Part shown: piece after piece, positions 51,557 through 63,800 of the stretch
Position numbering within the stretch: position 1 is the stretch's first letter
Layout: the number at the start of each line of letters is the position of its first letter
Source: Flectonema sp. DT1601
Lineage: Eukaryota > Euglenozoa > Diplonemea > Diplonemida > Diplonemidae
Direction of reading: 5' to 3'
Length of the DNA stretch: 64,000 nucleotides
Assembly (NCBI GenBank): GCA_964019425.1
Contig: OZ025815.1
Location: forward strand, 248,001-312,000
Position numbers and translations under genes: made by a program
The notes under the pieces: generated by a model
Seen by the model: only the letters and a program-made list of their open reading frames with translations
Told to the model about the DNA's origin: nothing
Databases searched by the model: none

Positions 51557-54500
51557 AGCCTTTCCTTTTTCAGAAGGCCATTAGAAAAAAAAATTCACTC
51601 AAATCATTACCCCCTTTTTTCTTTTCTTTTTTTTTTTTTCTTCTCTTTTTTTTTTTTTTCTTCTCTTTTTTCTTTGGGAATGACATACAACCACTAGAGG
51701 GGTAGAGAAAGTGTGTGATATCAAAAAAAAAACTAAAAAAAAAACTTTTTTTCCTTCCATGTAAATTACAACAATGTGCCTTGTTTTTTCTTGTCAACGC
51801 TGACCTCTATTTCGCATGAACATTGCGAGGAAAAAAAAACAAACGAACTCAAGAACAGGCACAAGGAGAATATTCATCACGGATAATGCAAAGAATCGCA
51901 CCAAGAGGGAGTAAAGAATAAAAAAAAAAAAAAAAAGATAACAAGAATAGAAAAATAGAAAAATAGAATGCGATTTTTTTTTTTTTTTTTTTTATAGGTG
52001 CAACTAGTCACGAAAACCAGGCGTTTTGGGGGGGAACCGCGAAAAAAAAAGAAACCCCTCCCTAGTAAAAATACTTTCGATAACGTAATAGGTAATTTTT
52101 CTTATGATTTACTACAAGTCATTCCCTCCTATAAGAGTACACCAATACATAAAATGGTGTTGGAAGTATTAATTTAATGAATCGACAAGATTAGCAATTA
52201 TCAAAAAAAAAGAAAAAAAAGGTGGGGAGAGGAAGGGTGATCCGTGGAATCTACTGGCTGGCAAGTATTTTACTTGTATTATTAAGCTATTTGTTCAACA
52301 ACAAAAATAATACCTCCACTACGGACAAGGGCTGCCTACTGGTGCATCAAGCATCACAGAAAGTAACATTATCTATTTCGGACAAACTCAAACAGGTCTA
52401 TTGCAAGATTCACTCAGTTCGATTCCCACTGAATGATTTTTTTTTTTACCCAGAAGTTTGTCTAACGGGAAAATCTGTAAACACACATATAACCGAGACT
52501 CACCTGCAAAGAAAAGCTCATGCATGAGAATCTGTCATAAAGTGGTTTTTCTTTTTTTCCTTGTAACCATAAATGAGGCCGACAACAAGCTTGAGGCGGA
52601 CATTACATGGGGGAATTTTTTTTTTTTTTTCCTTTTTTTTTGTGTGACAATCTTCTGAGGGGGCTGCAAAAATATTTTTTACTGAAAATAGTAAAGCAGG
52701 GACTCCAGAAGAGAGGTAGTTAGGATTATTTTGGGGGGATTTCTTTTGCAATTTTTTTTTTTTTTTTCTTTCTTTCTTTTGACCAAACAAACACGTCACT
52801 TCCAACACAACGGAACCGTAGAAAGTACAAATAAAGAAACAAAAAGAACCCAAAGAAACAGTAAAGCAAAATATATAGGGGATTTTCAGCTTGCAGAAAT
52901 GGACTGTCTGGGAGAAAACCCATTCGAAAATTTTCCCAATTAACTTTTTTTTTTTTTTTTGAAGTCAGTGAAATCACGGGAGAATACGGGGGGTAACAGT
53001 AATTTCGGTACCACAACCGTGAGACTCTCACAGGCGAGAAGAGACGTAAGTTAACCAGAAGTGACGATCCAGACCGAACCCCATGCACGTAGCAAGCAGT
53101 GTAAGAGATGGCCGATAACGTCAGTTTTTCGACAAGGGAAGGAGGGAACACGTATATCATTTTTTCTCCCTCCTCCCCCCCCCCCTTTTCTTTTTTTTTC
53201 ATTCTTTTATTGTCAGTAGGAATCTCTGTATTGGACCAGAGTTAACTAAAATAAACGTTAGTTATAATACAATGACTGAAGGTTATGTAAGAAAAAAAAG
53301 AGGGGGGGGGCGAATACTACTCCATAGTACTCGCTTGGAGACTATCCTGCATTATGCTTTTTTTTCTTTTTCCCCATTCTTTTTTCTTAAACAGATTGCA
53401 ATGAGTGGTAAGGTTTATATTATATTCACAGAGGCAATTTGTAATAAGAAAAGATAATTAGTGACGCTCGTTTCTTTCTTTCTTTTTTTTTTTCTTTTGA
53501 GGAGACGCCGCGTATCCCCAAACGGTTGACCACATGCCAACCTCTTTGCGGCTGCGAAAGGGTTCAACTTCGCAAAAAATACAAATAATAACTTATGTCA
53601 AAAAAAATATATAACTGAAATTTTATTCAGGTTGACAACACCTTTCGGGGAATGAACGAGAACGGGACGTACCATGCTTAACAATTGTTAGCGAGTCCGG
53701 CGATCCACCGAATCAGTTGTGCGAATGCACCAAAGAGAACCGTTCAGGTAGCTCTGTGGAAAATCTTTAAATATGATATCGGGGAAGATGTAAGGGGGAG
53801 AGATAATACTTTTGAATTTTTTTATTTACCTATTTTTTTTTTTTTTTTCCTTCTTTCTTTTTTTAGAAACAATTAAAACGATGTCCCGCCTTAGCCTGAG
53901 AGTAACTGCAAGGCCTTCTTGAAGGGGATCTAAGAGATTGAAAAATAAAAAAAAAAGTAATTTCTTTTAATTATTTAAAAAAAAGGACGCGAGGGCGTGA
54001 TAGACAAAATGCGAAGAAGAAAAAAACAGAAGAGAGGCGAAACGAGTATATCATCAGGCTATTCCAAAAAATACTACTGACCGTTGTTTTTCTTTTCCTT
54101 TTTTTTTTGGTTTGTATTTTGCAGTGTGGTCAAACATGAATGTAGCGAACCGGATCTCTCAAAGGTGACTTCAAAAGTAAGAACAGATAACACTCAAACA
54201 CCAACAATGCCAGAAAACTAAAAGAGACCACCACGGTTAGGTACGTAAAGATATTTACTTTACCGGTGGAAAATTGCTAACAGTAATCTGGTGTGTGTGT
54301 GTGCGCGAAACCGAGAAAAAAAAGAGGAGGGGGGGGAAAAAAGGGGGGGAATTCGTTTTATTAGCGGGTGGTAGCAGTAAGGGTAATAATCACCTGCGAA
54401 CAAAGGGAACGAGTGGGTAGTTCTACTGCTCTATTTGTCCCGTTCAACTCTCTTCTCAAATGCACCGAAGTACTCTTGAGATGCAGAAACGGTCTTTTGA

Positions 54501-55323
54501 ATAAAAAAGAGGAGGAGAGGAACAAGAAAGAAAAAAAAGACATATTGCCACTGTGGAACTCGACATCTCACCCAGTGCATTTTGCGACGTATGATTAAAA
54601 AAAAAGAGATTTTATGTCGTTAATTTAAAAGAAGAAATAAAAGCAAACCGAAACCACCAAAACAAGGGACTTGGGTAATATGCGACAAGGAGGATAGAAG
54701 TAAGGCGGAAGGGAAAATATATTCGGCAACTCAAGTTATTTAACTCACAGTTGAGTCTGTCTGTCGCACTTCCTAAAGACGAACCAACCTAGACCGTTAG
54801 CATCAACGGATCTAGATAGATGACTCTTTGTAACATACGCTAACAAGTTGTATAACCTCCATAGTGAATACAAGGGGTGTCTTCGACAAGGAGGAGACTT
54901 TGTTTTTAAGCTCAAAAGCCATCAAGACAGATTGAGCACGCAGATAACCTCCGCATTAAACATTAAAATATCTATGTATTCACAGCACTTTCAGTATGTC
55001 TTGCATAACAAAAAAATTTTCTTTTTTTTTTTTTTTTTTTTTTTTTTCAATCCTTCAAGTAAAATACGTAATTTTTTTTTAAAAAATAAAACAGCGAAAC
55101 CTGCAACATGTATTAATAATAACTAACCAAGAAAAAAAGGCTAGTGGGGAACACACTCAGAATCATAGAAAACATTGCAGCATTTTCTCTTATTTCAAGG
55201 AGAGAATTGTTTTTAGGCAATGATACTTTCTTTTTTTTTTTTTTTTTTTCTATCGTTTCCGTATCCTCATTGAAGAAGTCTAGGCGGTTGATAATTTAAG
55301 AAATTAATTTTTAAATAAATTTC

Positions 55324-55354
<31 letters not shown>

Positions 55355-55507
55355 GTGTTTTTTAATATGCGCTAATAAGGAGAAGAAGGTTCGGGGAGGA
55401 GGAGTAAAAAAAAGAGCCGGTTTTGTACTTAATGTTTGCTTATGAGACAGTTACAGTGTGTTGTCTTGATGCGTGTGAGAAGCAAACACCGGTTGGATGC
55501 AAAAACC

Positions 55508-55643
55508 CATTCAGATTAAGCCTTATATATATTTCGTCGATTGCAGACAGTACTACCGGTGCACAAATGACATTTTAACCATAAATAAACGGCTCTTAAT
55601 CTGAATAGTTTCTTCTCCGACTTCGTCGGTGTAAAAAAAAAAA
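55508..55643 (+). repeat. Dispersed hairpin element, family A, copy 3 (complete)
   Basis: CATTCAGATTAAGCC (55508-55522) pairs with GGCTCTTAATCTGAATAG (55591-55608). The interior has GATTGCAGACAGTACTACCG then GTGCACAAATG. The small hairpin CCGAC-TTC-GTCGG (55618-55630) and an A-rich tail follow. Near-identical to copy 2 at both ends. Confidence 0.85.
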
Positions 55644-56975
55644 TAATAAATAAATAAAAAAAAACTCTTTTCAACCTTATTATCATTATCAATAAACTAG
55701 TTATGGTAAAAAAAAAAAAAATTGCCTTTTCTTTTTTTTTTTTTCTACAAAAAAAAAGAAATTGAAAATGGCAATTACAACAACTCAGTTTATATTAAAC
55801 AGTATTTTTATTTTGAGAGTACCGTTGCGCTTAATGCCGCAAGTAATAACCAGATAATGAAAGCAAAGATAGAAAAAAAAAAAAAAAGAGGGTAATTTGA
55901 CGCTGTAAATAACTGTAGTACAGTAACAAGAGCAGGTGATGAGACGAGGGAATAAAAAAAAATAGTATTTTTGTTTTTGTTTTTTTTGTTTTTTTTGTTG
56001 TAAAAACACAACCTAGTATATATGTATCATAATAACAAAGGAACGATAATTTAACCTCCGCTACGGATACAGGGAACCACGTTGATTTTACGTCTATTTT
56101 TAAGTGGGTTCATCGAGATTTGATAAAGGGGGTGATATTTCGACAAATGTAGAACCGATCAAGGACATTAAACAATCAAGGAAAGTAATAAAGTCAAACC
56201 GAGTAGCAGTTTGGCAGAATATTTTTTTTCTTCATATTTCAGAAAAAGTGACATGGTGGGAGTAAATTGGTACTTTTTTTTTTTTTTTTTTTTTTTTTCC
56301 TGCCATAAAAAAAAAAAAAAAAAAATCACAGAATTAAGAATAAAGTAGTCAACAATATCAATCAGTCGCGACAATCACAGTCCTACAATTAAAATAATAC
56401 TAATCACAACAAGGTACATGATAAACTGAACTGCTGAAGGTCGCAAGAGTAAATAATGAAACAGACTTCGAGCCCCCCCTCCATAGTTAAAAGGAGGTCA
56501 AAAATGAGCAGCTCGTACAATTGAAAAACGGAAGAAGGAAAAAAAAAATAATAATAAAACACCCCTTAGTTTCACTCAATATACAGTACTGACAATAATA
56601 CCAGTTAACGCAAACAGGTGCATCATCCGACGCAAGTTAATTACAAGCAAAAGGATGAGTTAAAAGATCACAAAGAAATATTTGGGGAAAGGGAGAGAAA
56701 TGAAACACCTCCAAAAAGGAAAGACGGAATAGACCCGCCTAACGCAGTTACTTTTTTTTTTTTTGGTTTCCACACACAAAAAAAAAAAAAAAAAAAAAAA
56801 GTAACAACACCATGATGTCTACGTTGTTAATAAAAAGACATCGATCGATTTCATGTAGTCGAAGTATCGACTTCAATCAAATGTCTATCAACCCACTCAG
56901 GAGGTTGCAGCTAACAGGCTGTTAAGTTGACCGTAATCAACATTAAGATATGCCAATTCATGGAGTGAAGGCCTC

Positions 56976-57620
56976 CTATGCGTCTGACTTTCGCTTTTCG
57001 ATATCTTGCTCAAATGAGGACAGGCTGAGCATGAATCCGAAATTTGGAGAAATAATATGCCTTCTTGATCTTAAGAAATCACACGCCTCTTCACATTTCA
57101 TATTGCGATAAGAAAGGAGGTAAGCTGCCACTAGAGTTGTTGAACGTGAGATTCCACAACGACAATGAACGAGAATTGAACCTCCCGAAGAGAGAGCGCT
57201 ATGAATGAATTCAGCTGCCATTGAAAAATGATCAGCAAGAGGAGCATCACTGTGATCTCTAACTGCGATGTGTAGAACCTCGACATCGGGATCTTCAGTT
57301 GTTAAGCAGTCGACAGTCGCGTTAATAACGTGAGAAATATTTTTATTTTTTATTGTTTTCACGTCTTGCGCGTCTACACTTGATCCCAAGTAAAGTCTGC
57401 CATCACCAAATACATCAGTAGCACCCCAACTGGTCTGCGCCTGTACCAACTCCATACCTTCGTTGCCACAGACTCTAACTGCTTCCCCCTTCACAACGAA
57501 GTCATTCACCAATGAAATTAAAGGCTGGATGAGACCTGCTCTCAACTTTCTTCCCTTTCCAGGACCCCGTGGAGGCTCAGGTAGTGGAGTTGTCGGTGCT
57601 GTCTGACTAAATAAGCACAT
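56976..57620 (-). CDS. Dual-specificity phosphatase
   Basis: A 214-residue protein. The catalytic domain (about 70-210) has LYLGSSVDAQDVKTIKN, ISHVINATVD, VLHIAVRDHSDAPLADHFSM (general-acid Asp) and the signature HCRCGISRS (about residue 157), followed by AAYLLSYRNMKCEEACDFLR and the family end INPNxGFxxQL as ISPNFGFMLSL. Catalytic Cys, Arg and Ser are all present, so it should be active on phospho-Tyr/Thr/Ser or related substrates. The N-terminal 60 residues are Pro-rich and basic and have no domain that I recognise. The ATG follows ACACCACAG by about 10 nt. Confidence 0.9.
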   Translation of the reverse strand: MCLFSQTAPTTPLPEPPRGPGKGRKLRAGLIQPLISLVNDFVVKGEAVRVCGNEGMELVQAQTSWGATDVFGDGRLYLGSSVDAQDVKTIKNKNISHVINATVDCLTTEDPDVEVLHIAVRDHSDAPLADHFSMAAEFIHSALSSGGSILVHCRCGISRSTTLVAAYLLSYRNMKCEEACDFLRSRRHIISPNFGFMLSLSSFEQDIEKRKSDA

Positions 57621-58135
57621 ATTAACTATTCTGTGGTGTCAGTATCTGGATATGAAATGTCTTTTAATGTTGTTCTATTAATTATACAAAAAAAAAAGAA
57701 AAATGGCAGTTTGATGACAACGAAATACTCAAATTACTAGTAGTTGTCAGGCAATTAAGAAAACCAAATGCAAACAAATAATAGTTGGCTTCGGGCTAAA
57801 ATTAAAAAAATCTTTCTTCGAATCAATCCCCTTACCCAGCCCTCCTCAGTGAAGAAGGGGGGAGCACTGCTGTGTCATCGCGTTTGCTTTTGTAAGACAA
57901 CAAAGCTCAGTAAGCTCCTGTTGTCGGATGAGCGTTGGGGAGGAAAGAGAATTACATAATCGACACGACACCCTGCACGCTTTTCAGTTTTATTGTTTCC
58001 TGTTTTTTTTGGAGATAAAAAAAACTTTTAACTTTTTCTCACCAGAAGAGATTTTTAAAATAAAATATATGACGCAATTATGATTAGTGACAAAAGAATA
58101 CGTAAAACAGATCACTGATAAAACAAACAAATCCT
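57621..58135. other. Intergenic with family C element
   Basis: It holds family C copy 2 at 57784-57875. No gene is seen. Confidence 0.6.
57784..57875 (+). repeat. Dispersed hairpin element, family C, copy 2
   Basis: GTTGGCTTCGGGCTAAAATT, ATCTTTCTTCGAATCAATCC, CCTTACCCAGCCCTCCTCAG and TGAAGAAGG match copy 1 block by block. Confidence 0.6.
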
Positions 58136-59554
58136 TCACATCTTATCAGTGTTAAGTATTCTACTCAAGAGAGTACTTCTTAGCATTGCTTGAGGATGCA
58201 TTGCGTGATGGTCAACTATAGATTCAGGTGGCCATGGTAAACTTAACATTTGAATAGAATGCTCGCATATTTCACGACAAACTGCCCAATTAAAACAATA
58301 ACTGGCAGTATTATGACCAGATATTGGATCGATAACATGAAGATGATGAGCAGGGGCTGGAACAACACCAACAAGACTACTCTTTTGAACCACATGACCA
58401 GTTACGTCTTTTGGATTCAAACAGCCTGTAAAACTATTAAATCGATATGTGAGGAATCTTAAGAAGTCGAGTAGCAGGACAGCATAATTATCATTCTCCT
58501 CTCCAGACCAAGCTCTGCCATTTAAGTATGAGATCGTTATCAAAGTAATAACGTGAGGTGTTAGTCTTCCTCTGATTCCTCTTTGTCTTAACATTTCATT
58601 CAATACTACTGAAAGCATAAATAATCTGTTTTGATATAATCCCTGCATTTGAGCTATAAAATCAGCTGTTTTCGACGCAGCTTCGCTAAGAATAATCTTA
58701 ACCACAACACCATCAACATGTTCCAAGACTACTAAAGGAAGAGCACCCGATTCTTCTCTAAGATATGTGTAGGAGTCGTTGTCTTTAAATGTTTCCTTTA
58801 TATCTTCAATGGTTATTTCAGTTCCCCACACTGCTAAGTCTACGGTGCTGTTCTTGTTATAAAGTCTTGATGCAAGAGATCCAACCAACGTCCCTTCCAA
58901 GTTAGAAAAACTGCTTTGTAAAATTGAAAGCGTAGCCTTGCCTGTTGATAGTAATTTCTTTTTTGAAGGCTTTGAAAGTTGCATATAAGAACAGAATTCT
59001 TTTAGCTCTGAATGAAGTGCTGAAACAGGATCTAAGGAGATTCCCGAAAGACGATTTAATGGCGAGTTCGCTTCAATCCATTTTGGGTATTGTTTGTCCA
59101 TTGGTAACGATAACGCGATCGCCTTGTGTTGCGGTGATAACATCGCATTTGAGAATCCCAAGAATGGAGATGGTTGTTTTGTTGTTAATGTTTCTCGTTG
59201 TTCTCTCGAGTCAAATGCATTTTGCATATCCGACATTACTCCAGTTCCAATAGTGGGTTCAGGTTCTATAAAACAGTCTGAACGTTGTTTTATAAATGAG
59301 CCTAGCATATCTCTGTTTGTTAACTGTCTGGTTCGCACTTCTGATTCACTGCTACTGCTGTTGGTGTCGTCGTCGCTTGACATGTATGCTGAGCCCTTTC
59401 CAATTGCTAATATTGACCTTGGCAGTTCTTCGGTTGGTTTTACTGTATTTGATTCTTCCACGTCGTCGTCTTCCTTCGGACGTTTTATTATTTTTGTTAT
59501 AATTTTTTTTCGAACAATTTTCTTCTTTACCGTTCTCGTTGTATTAGTATTCAT
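58136..59554 (-). CDS. TRF4/PAPD5-like nucleotidyltransferase, apparently inactive
   Basis: A 472-residue protein. After a basic, disordered head (about 1-170) comes the non-canonical poly(A)-polymerase layout: ALHSELKEFCSYMQLSKPSK, LVGSLASRLYNKNSTVDLAV (about 222-240), TADFIAQMQGLYQNRLFMLS, LNEMLRQRGIRG, PHVITLITISYL, AVLLLDFLRFLTYRFNS, and a late FNWAVCREICEHSI. Active enzymes have GS then SDIDL and a third Asp in a VDISF-like strand. Here the first Asp is Thr (STVDL) and the third is Lys (VVVKIIL), so metal binding should fail. It is probably a structural partner in an RNA-processing complex, or an RNA-binding scaffold. An acceptor (AATTGCAG) lies 20-odd nt upstream, before an A run. Confidence 0.75.
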   Translation of the reverse strand: MNTNTTRTVKKKIVRKKIITKIIKRPKEDDDVEESNTVKPTEELPRSILAIGKGSAYMSSDDDTNSSSSESEVRTRQLTNRDMLGSFIKQRSDCFIEPEPTIGTGVMSDMQNAFDSREQRETLTTKQPSPFLGFSNAMLSPQHKAIALSLPMDKQYPKWIEANSPLNRLSGISLDPVSALHSELKEFCSYMQLSKPSKKKLLSTGKATLSILQSSFSNLEGTLVGSLASRLYNKNSTVDLAVWGTEITIEDIKETFKDNDSYTYLREESGALPLVVLEHVDGVVVKIILSEAASKTADFIAQMQGLYQNRLFMLSVVLNEMLRQRGIRGRLTPHVITLITISYLNGRAWSGEENDNYAVLLLDFLRFLTYRFNSFTGCLNPKDVTGHVVQKSSLVGVVPAPAHHLHVIDPISGHNTASYCFNWAVCREICEHSIQMLSLPWPPESIVDHHAMHPQAMLRSTLLSRILNTDKM

Positions 59555-60819
59555 TTTTTTTTTTTTTTTTTTTACTGCAATTACTTATAAATCTGTTGTA
59601 ATTATTTAAATGATGGTAAAACAGGTTGACACAGTCAACAACTTTCAATTCAGAAATATGGGAAATGAGGGAAAATACTCCACAAGTTCGTTGTCTGTCT
59701 GGAAGTATTTTATAAAAGAAGAAATACACTTTGCTTTTTTTTTTTTTTTTTTTTTTTTTCTTAAATTCTATTCCAAGATTGGCAGGAAGAGGGGGAAAGA
59801 AGAAAAAAAAAAAAAAGAAAAAAAAAAGGCAGGGTTGACAGTTTTTTTTTTTTTTTTTTTTTTTACTATAAGTTTTCTATCTATGTGCAACAATCGAGGA
59901 CAAGCAGGCGAAATCACATATTTTCCGAAGAGCGCGTAAAAAAAAGCAACACACAGTATACCGATTATCATAAGACATTGCAGAAAAAACACGACATACA
60001 TTTGCTTTTGTTTGAATTTTACTTTTGATCAGGATGCCAGAAAGAACTCCCTTTCCTTAGTTTTTTTTTTTTTTTTTTTTTTTTTTTGAATTCCGATGTA
60101 ATCGGCCACCTCAACACAGTTGTTTTACAGGCGGGAAACGAATGACCATAACGAGATAATACTAAAATAGAGGGGGTTGGGATAAAAATACATGCAGTGC
60201 GACTTTTTTTTTTTTTTTTTTTTTTTTTTGAAGAACTACTTTACACAAACAAAAAGCAAACGGAATGATCTACAGAAAATTTCATTCATTATTATAACAA
60301 TCCTGCTTTATGTGTGAAGAATGGGGAAAAAAAAAAAAGAAAAAAAATTGGAAGGCCATGCGTGCAACTTCTTAATCGAAAATTATAACAGCTGTATGAC
60401 ACGTATCTCCGCAATAGCAGAGTACATCAAATCTACCTGGTTTTTATGGAGGAGGAGGTAGGGTGGAATAAAGAGGAGGCAAATAGTTCTCAAACAAATC
60501 TACACGTGCTTCTTTTTTTGGCTGAGTTGTTCATATTTGCCACAGAAAATTCTCTGAAAAAAAAGGGGGAGAGATAAGAAAACGTGAAAGAATAAGAATG
60601 CCAACCCAGAAAAAAAAAAAAAAGCTGCTGCCGTCTTTTTTTTTTTTATTGTGTGTAATGAGCGGGTCATTTTACAATGTCCCCCATGATTGGTATGACC
60701 CCGCCCCCTACCCACTCCTCACCTCAAAAAATATAAAAAAATAAAAAAAAGGATATATGGGGAAAATGCAACAAAACGAATACCTAAAGAGTGGGGAAGC
60801 GATATAAATAAAAATAATT
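59555..60819. other. Intergenic, dense T runs
   Basis: T runs near 59736, 59841, 60061 and 60205, and A runs near 60330 and 60610, dominate. No gene is seen. Confidence 0.6.
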
Positions 60820-63800
60820 TTATTCAGGACGAAGGAGGTTGCGAGGACGAGTTCGGCTTAACTGATTAGAAACTAACGGTCGGTGAGATGATGATGAAGA
60901 AGAATCACTTCCAGATTCGTCAACTACCTGACCAATGTCTTCTGAGAATCCCGCTGCGGGTTGGGGAGGAAGGAATGACGTTGATGCCTCGAGGATGTCA
61001 CCAATCGTACTTTCATCATCGTCATCAGAGTGTTGGACTTTTTTAATGGCCGGTGTTGAAGCAGCAACTGAATGAATATCTCCCATACTACTTTCCGAGT
61101 CATCAGAGCATATTGGATCAACAGTAGCTAGTTGAGGACCCTCTTGATCACTAACTCCTCCTTGCCAATTCTTAACTCTTCTTGTAGTATCCATCTCTCT
61201 CGGACTTGGATTTGGTGTCGCATCAGAACCCGCATCTGTTGATGCGATTCCTTTTCTGTCAAATTCTTCCTTAGCACTCGACTCGGTTCTGATTTTATAA
61301 TTCAAAGTTTGAACCAATTGATTTGGACCCAATTCATCTAATAAAACATTTGGCATTACAGTCTTTAAGATGAATGTCATCTCTTCGTGAATAAGATCTC
61401 TGAACTGACCTTTGAGTCTATCATGTTGAGATACAATGGCTGACTTAACAGCGCTGTCAATAGAAGTGTCGAGTTCGTGAATAGGTTCGATCTCCCAAAG
61501 AGTGTGAGTTTCCATGTGGTACTCTTCAGTAGTTGTGAGGAAATGACTGTTGTCATCTCTGCTGAAATCGTCTTTTCTGTGAAACTCAAATTCATATGCA
61601 ACTCCAAAATCTTTCCAAGCACTTACAATCAGTACCATAGTAGTACTACTTGTTGCTTTAACAACACATTTACATCCACCAACAGTTGTTAAACCAGCGC
61701 TAGCAATTGGACCCTTTCTGTAAACGATTCCTTCAACTTCTCTTCCTCCTATAACAGGAGCTGTGTTAGTTTCCCAAATAACTTCATTAGCAGGTGAGAC
61801 GGATTTCAGAGTTCCATCTTGTCTGACGCAGAGAACGTGTTCTTCATCAGTCTTGTCACTTAAGAATAAATCTGTTACCCAAACACCATCAAACTCATCA
61901 TATGGATAGTTCTTCCAAGCTGATAAGTAGGTCGGTGGCTTTGAAGTGTCAGATGAAACTTTCCTTATTAAAACTTTGTGTGATTGATTCTCACGTTCGC
62001 TATCGATAGTTTTTAAAGTTCGCGACTTAAATCTGTTTGCTTTCGAGAGATTCTCATCATCGAAACCATCGACGTCATCAAACATAGGATTCATTCTGGA
62101 CATTCTCCAGTAGTTGAGATACCATGTTACTCTGTTTTCTAATTCTTCTCGGCTGGCTAATTCGTAGGCAGTTTGCTTGCTTGGTTCACTCTTAGCTGTC
62201 CAACGAGTTCCCTTTGGAATCTCTGGAACACCCAAAGGATTACCAGCATCATCACGACAATCATGTTTGAGCCAATCCCAAATTGAAGTGTCTCCTCTCC
62301 ACCAGAAGACTTCTCTGTTTCTATTAATCTCTTTTGTTTGTTTTGGAAACAACGCAATTTCCCAAAGCGCTGAATCAACTTCTCCTGGTGGGTTGCGTCC
62401 CTCGTGAGCAGAGACCCAGTATGCTGGACGGTCAGTCCTATCACCCTTTTGACGTTTATCGTCGTCGAAGACAGAAAGGTATCTAACCTTACCATCTCCT
62501 TTGTATGATAAAGGATAATTAGAAGCGGTCATTACTTGTTTTAGTCCTTCGAGTTCTTCTTTGTATGATTCTACGACACTCTTTCTAATGTACATCTTTG
62601 TTCCTCTTTCTGGAGCACGTTCAATATCCCAGAAGGATGCTTCGTTCTTCCATCTGTGAACGCATACGTAGAGAGAGTTTTCATCACGAGCGTCTCTGCA
62701 CCACTGTTCTGGTAGGTCAACTCGTTCAACTCTTTCAACTCTCCAGTTTGCTTTCTTAACCCAAGTTTGTAAAGAAGTTCCTTCCTGAACGTTGAATTGT
62801 TCTAACCACTCTTCTCCTTTAACATCAACTATTGGTTGAGCGTTAATGATCGTACCATTATTGTAGGAACCAGACGATACAGAAATCTTACCCACATGAT
62901 CTCCTGAGTACACTTGTGCAGGTTCACTTCCATGATACTTCCAAGGCGATCTTGTGTAAGCGTGATGCAGGGCGAGGTATTTTGGTTCTGTGTCTAAACC
63001 TCCCAAACCGGTCTGTTGTTGTTATTTGTTTTGTTAACTTGTTGAAAAGTTCTTTTTGTAAAAAATAAAAAAAAAAAAGATAAAATTCATGAAATACCTT
63101 TTTAATATTAACCTTAGTAGTTCCAACAAGAGTGATGTAGTCATTATCACACGATTCGAATTCACTTTCTTCATCATTTAATTCACGTATCCAGTTAGTA
63201 GGAAATAGTGGTGGATGATTTCTGTTGTTTTGTTTTGTTTTGTTTTGTTTTGTTTTGTTTTGTTTTGTTTTGTTTTGTTTTGTTTTGTTTTGTTTTGTTT
63301 TGTTTTGTTTTGTTTTGTTTTGTTTTGTTTTGTTTTGTTTTGTTTTGTTTTGTTTTGTTTTGTTTTGTTTTGTTTTGTTTTGTTTTGTTTTGTTTTGTTT
63401 TGTTTTGTTTTGTTTTGTTTTGTTTTGTTTTGTTTTGTTTTGTTTTGTTTTGTTTTGTTTTGTTTTGTTTTGTTTTGTTTTGTTTTGTTTTGTTTTGTTT
63501 TGTTTTGTTTTGTTTTGTTTTGTTTTGTTTTGTTTTGTTTTGTTTTGTTTTGTTTTGTTTTGTTTTGTTTTGTTTTGTTTTGTTTTGTTTTGTTTTGTTT
63601 TGTTTTGTTTTGTTTTGTTTTGTTTTGTTTTGTTTTGTTTTGTTTTGTTTTGTTTTGTTTTGTTTTGTTTTGTTTTGTTTTGTTTTGTTTTGTTTTGTTT
63701 TGTTTTGTTTTGTTTTGTTTTGTTTTGTTTTGTTTTGTTTTGTTTTGTTTTGTTTTGTTTTGTTTTGTTTTGTTTTGTTTTGTTTTGTTTTGTTTTGTTT

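Larger units (their letters stand above)
50768..56975. other. Six-kilobase gene-poor region
   Basis: No convincing gene is seen. Many A and T runs (near 51480, 51630, 51975, 52620, 52755, 55020, 55235, 55330, 56275, 56315, 56755 and elsewhere) break the sequence. It holds a complete family A element (55508-55643), a perfect hairpin (51505-51556) and a C10 run near 53175. Frames at 50936-51367 (143 codons) and 52726-53202 (158 codons) are low-complexity and lack family features. Confidence 0.6.

Noticed and set aside
52370-52450. B-box-like AGTTCGATTCC followed by T9, considered a tRNA
   Set aside because: No A box, D arm or acceptor pairing upstream.
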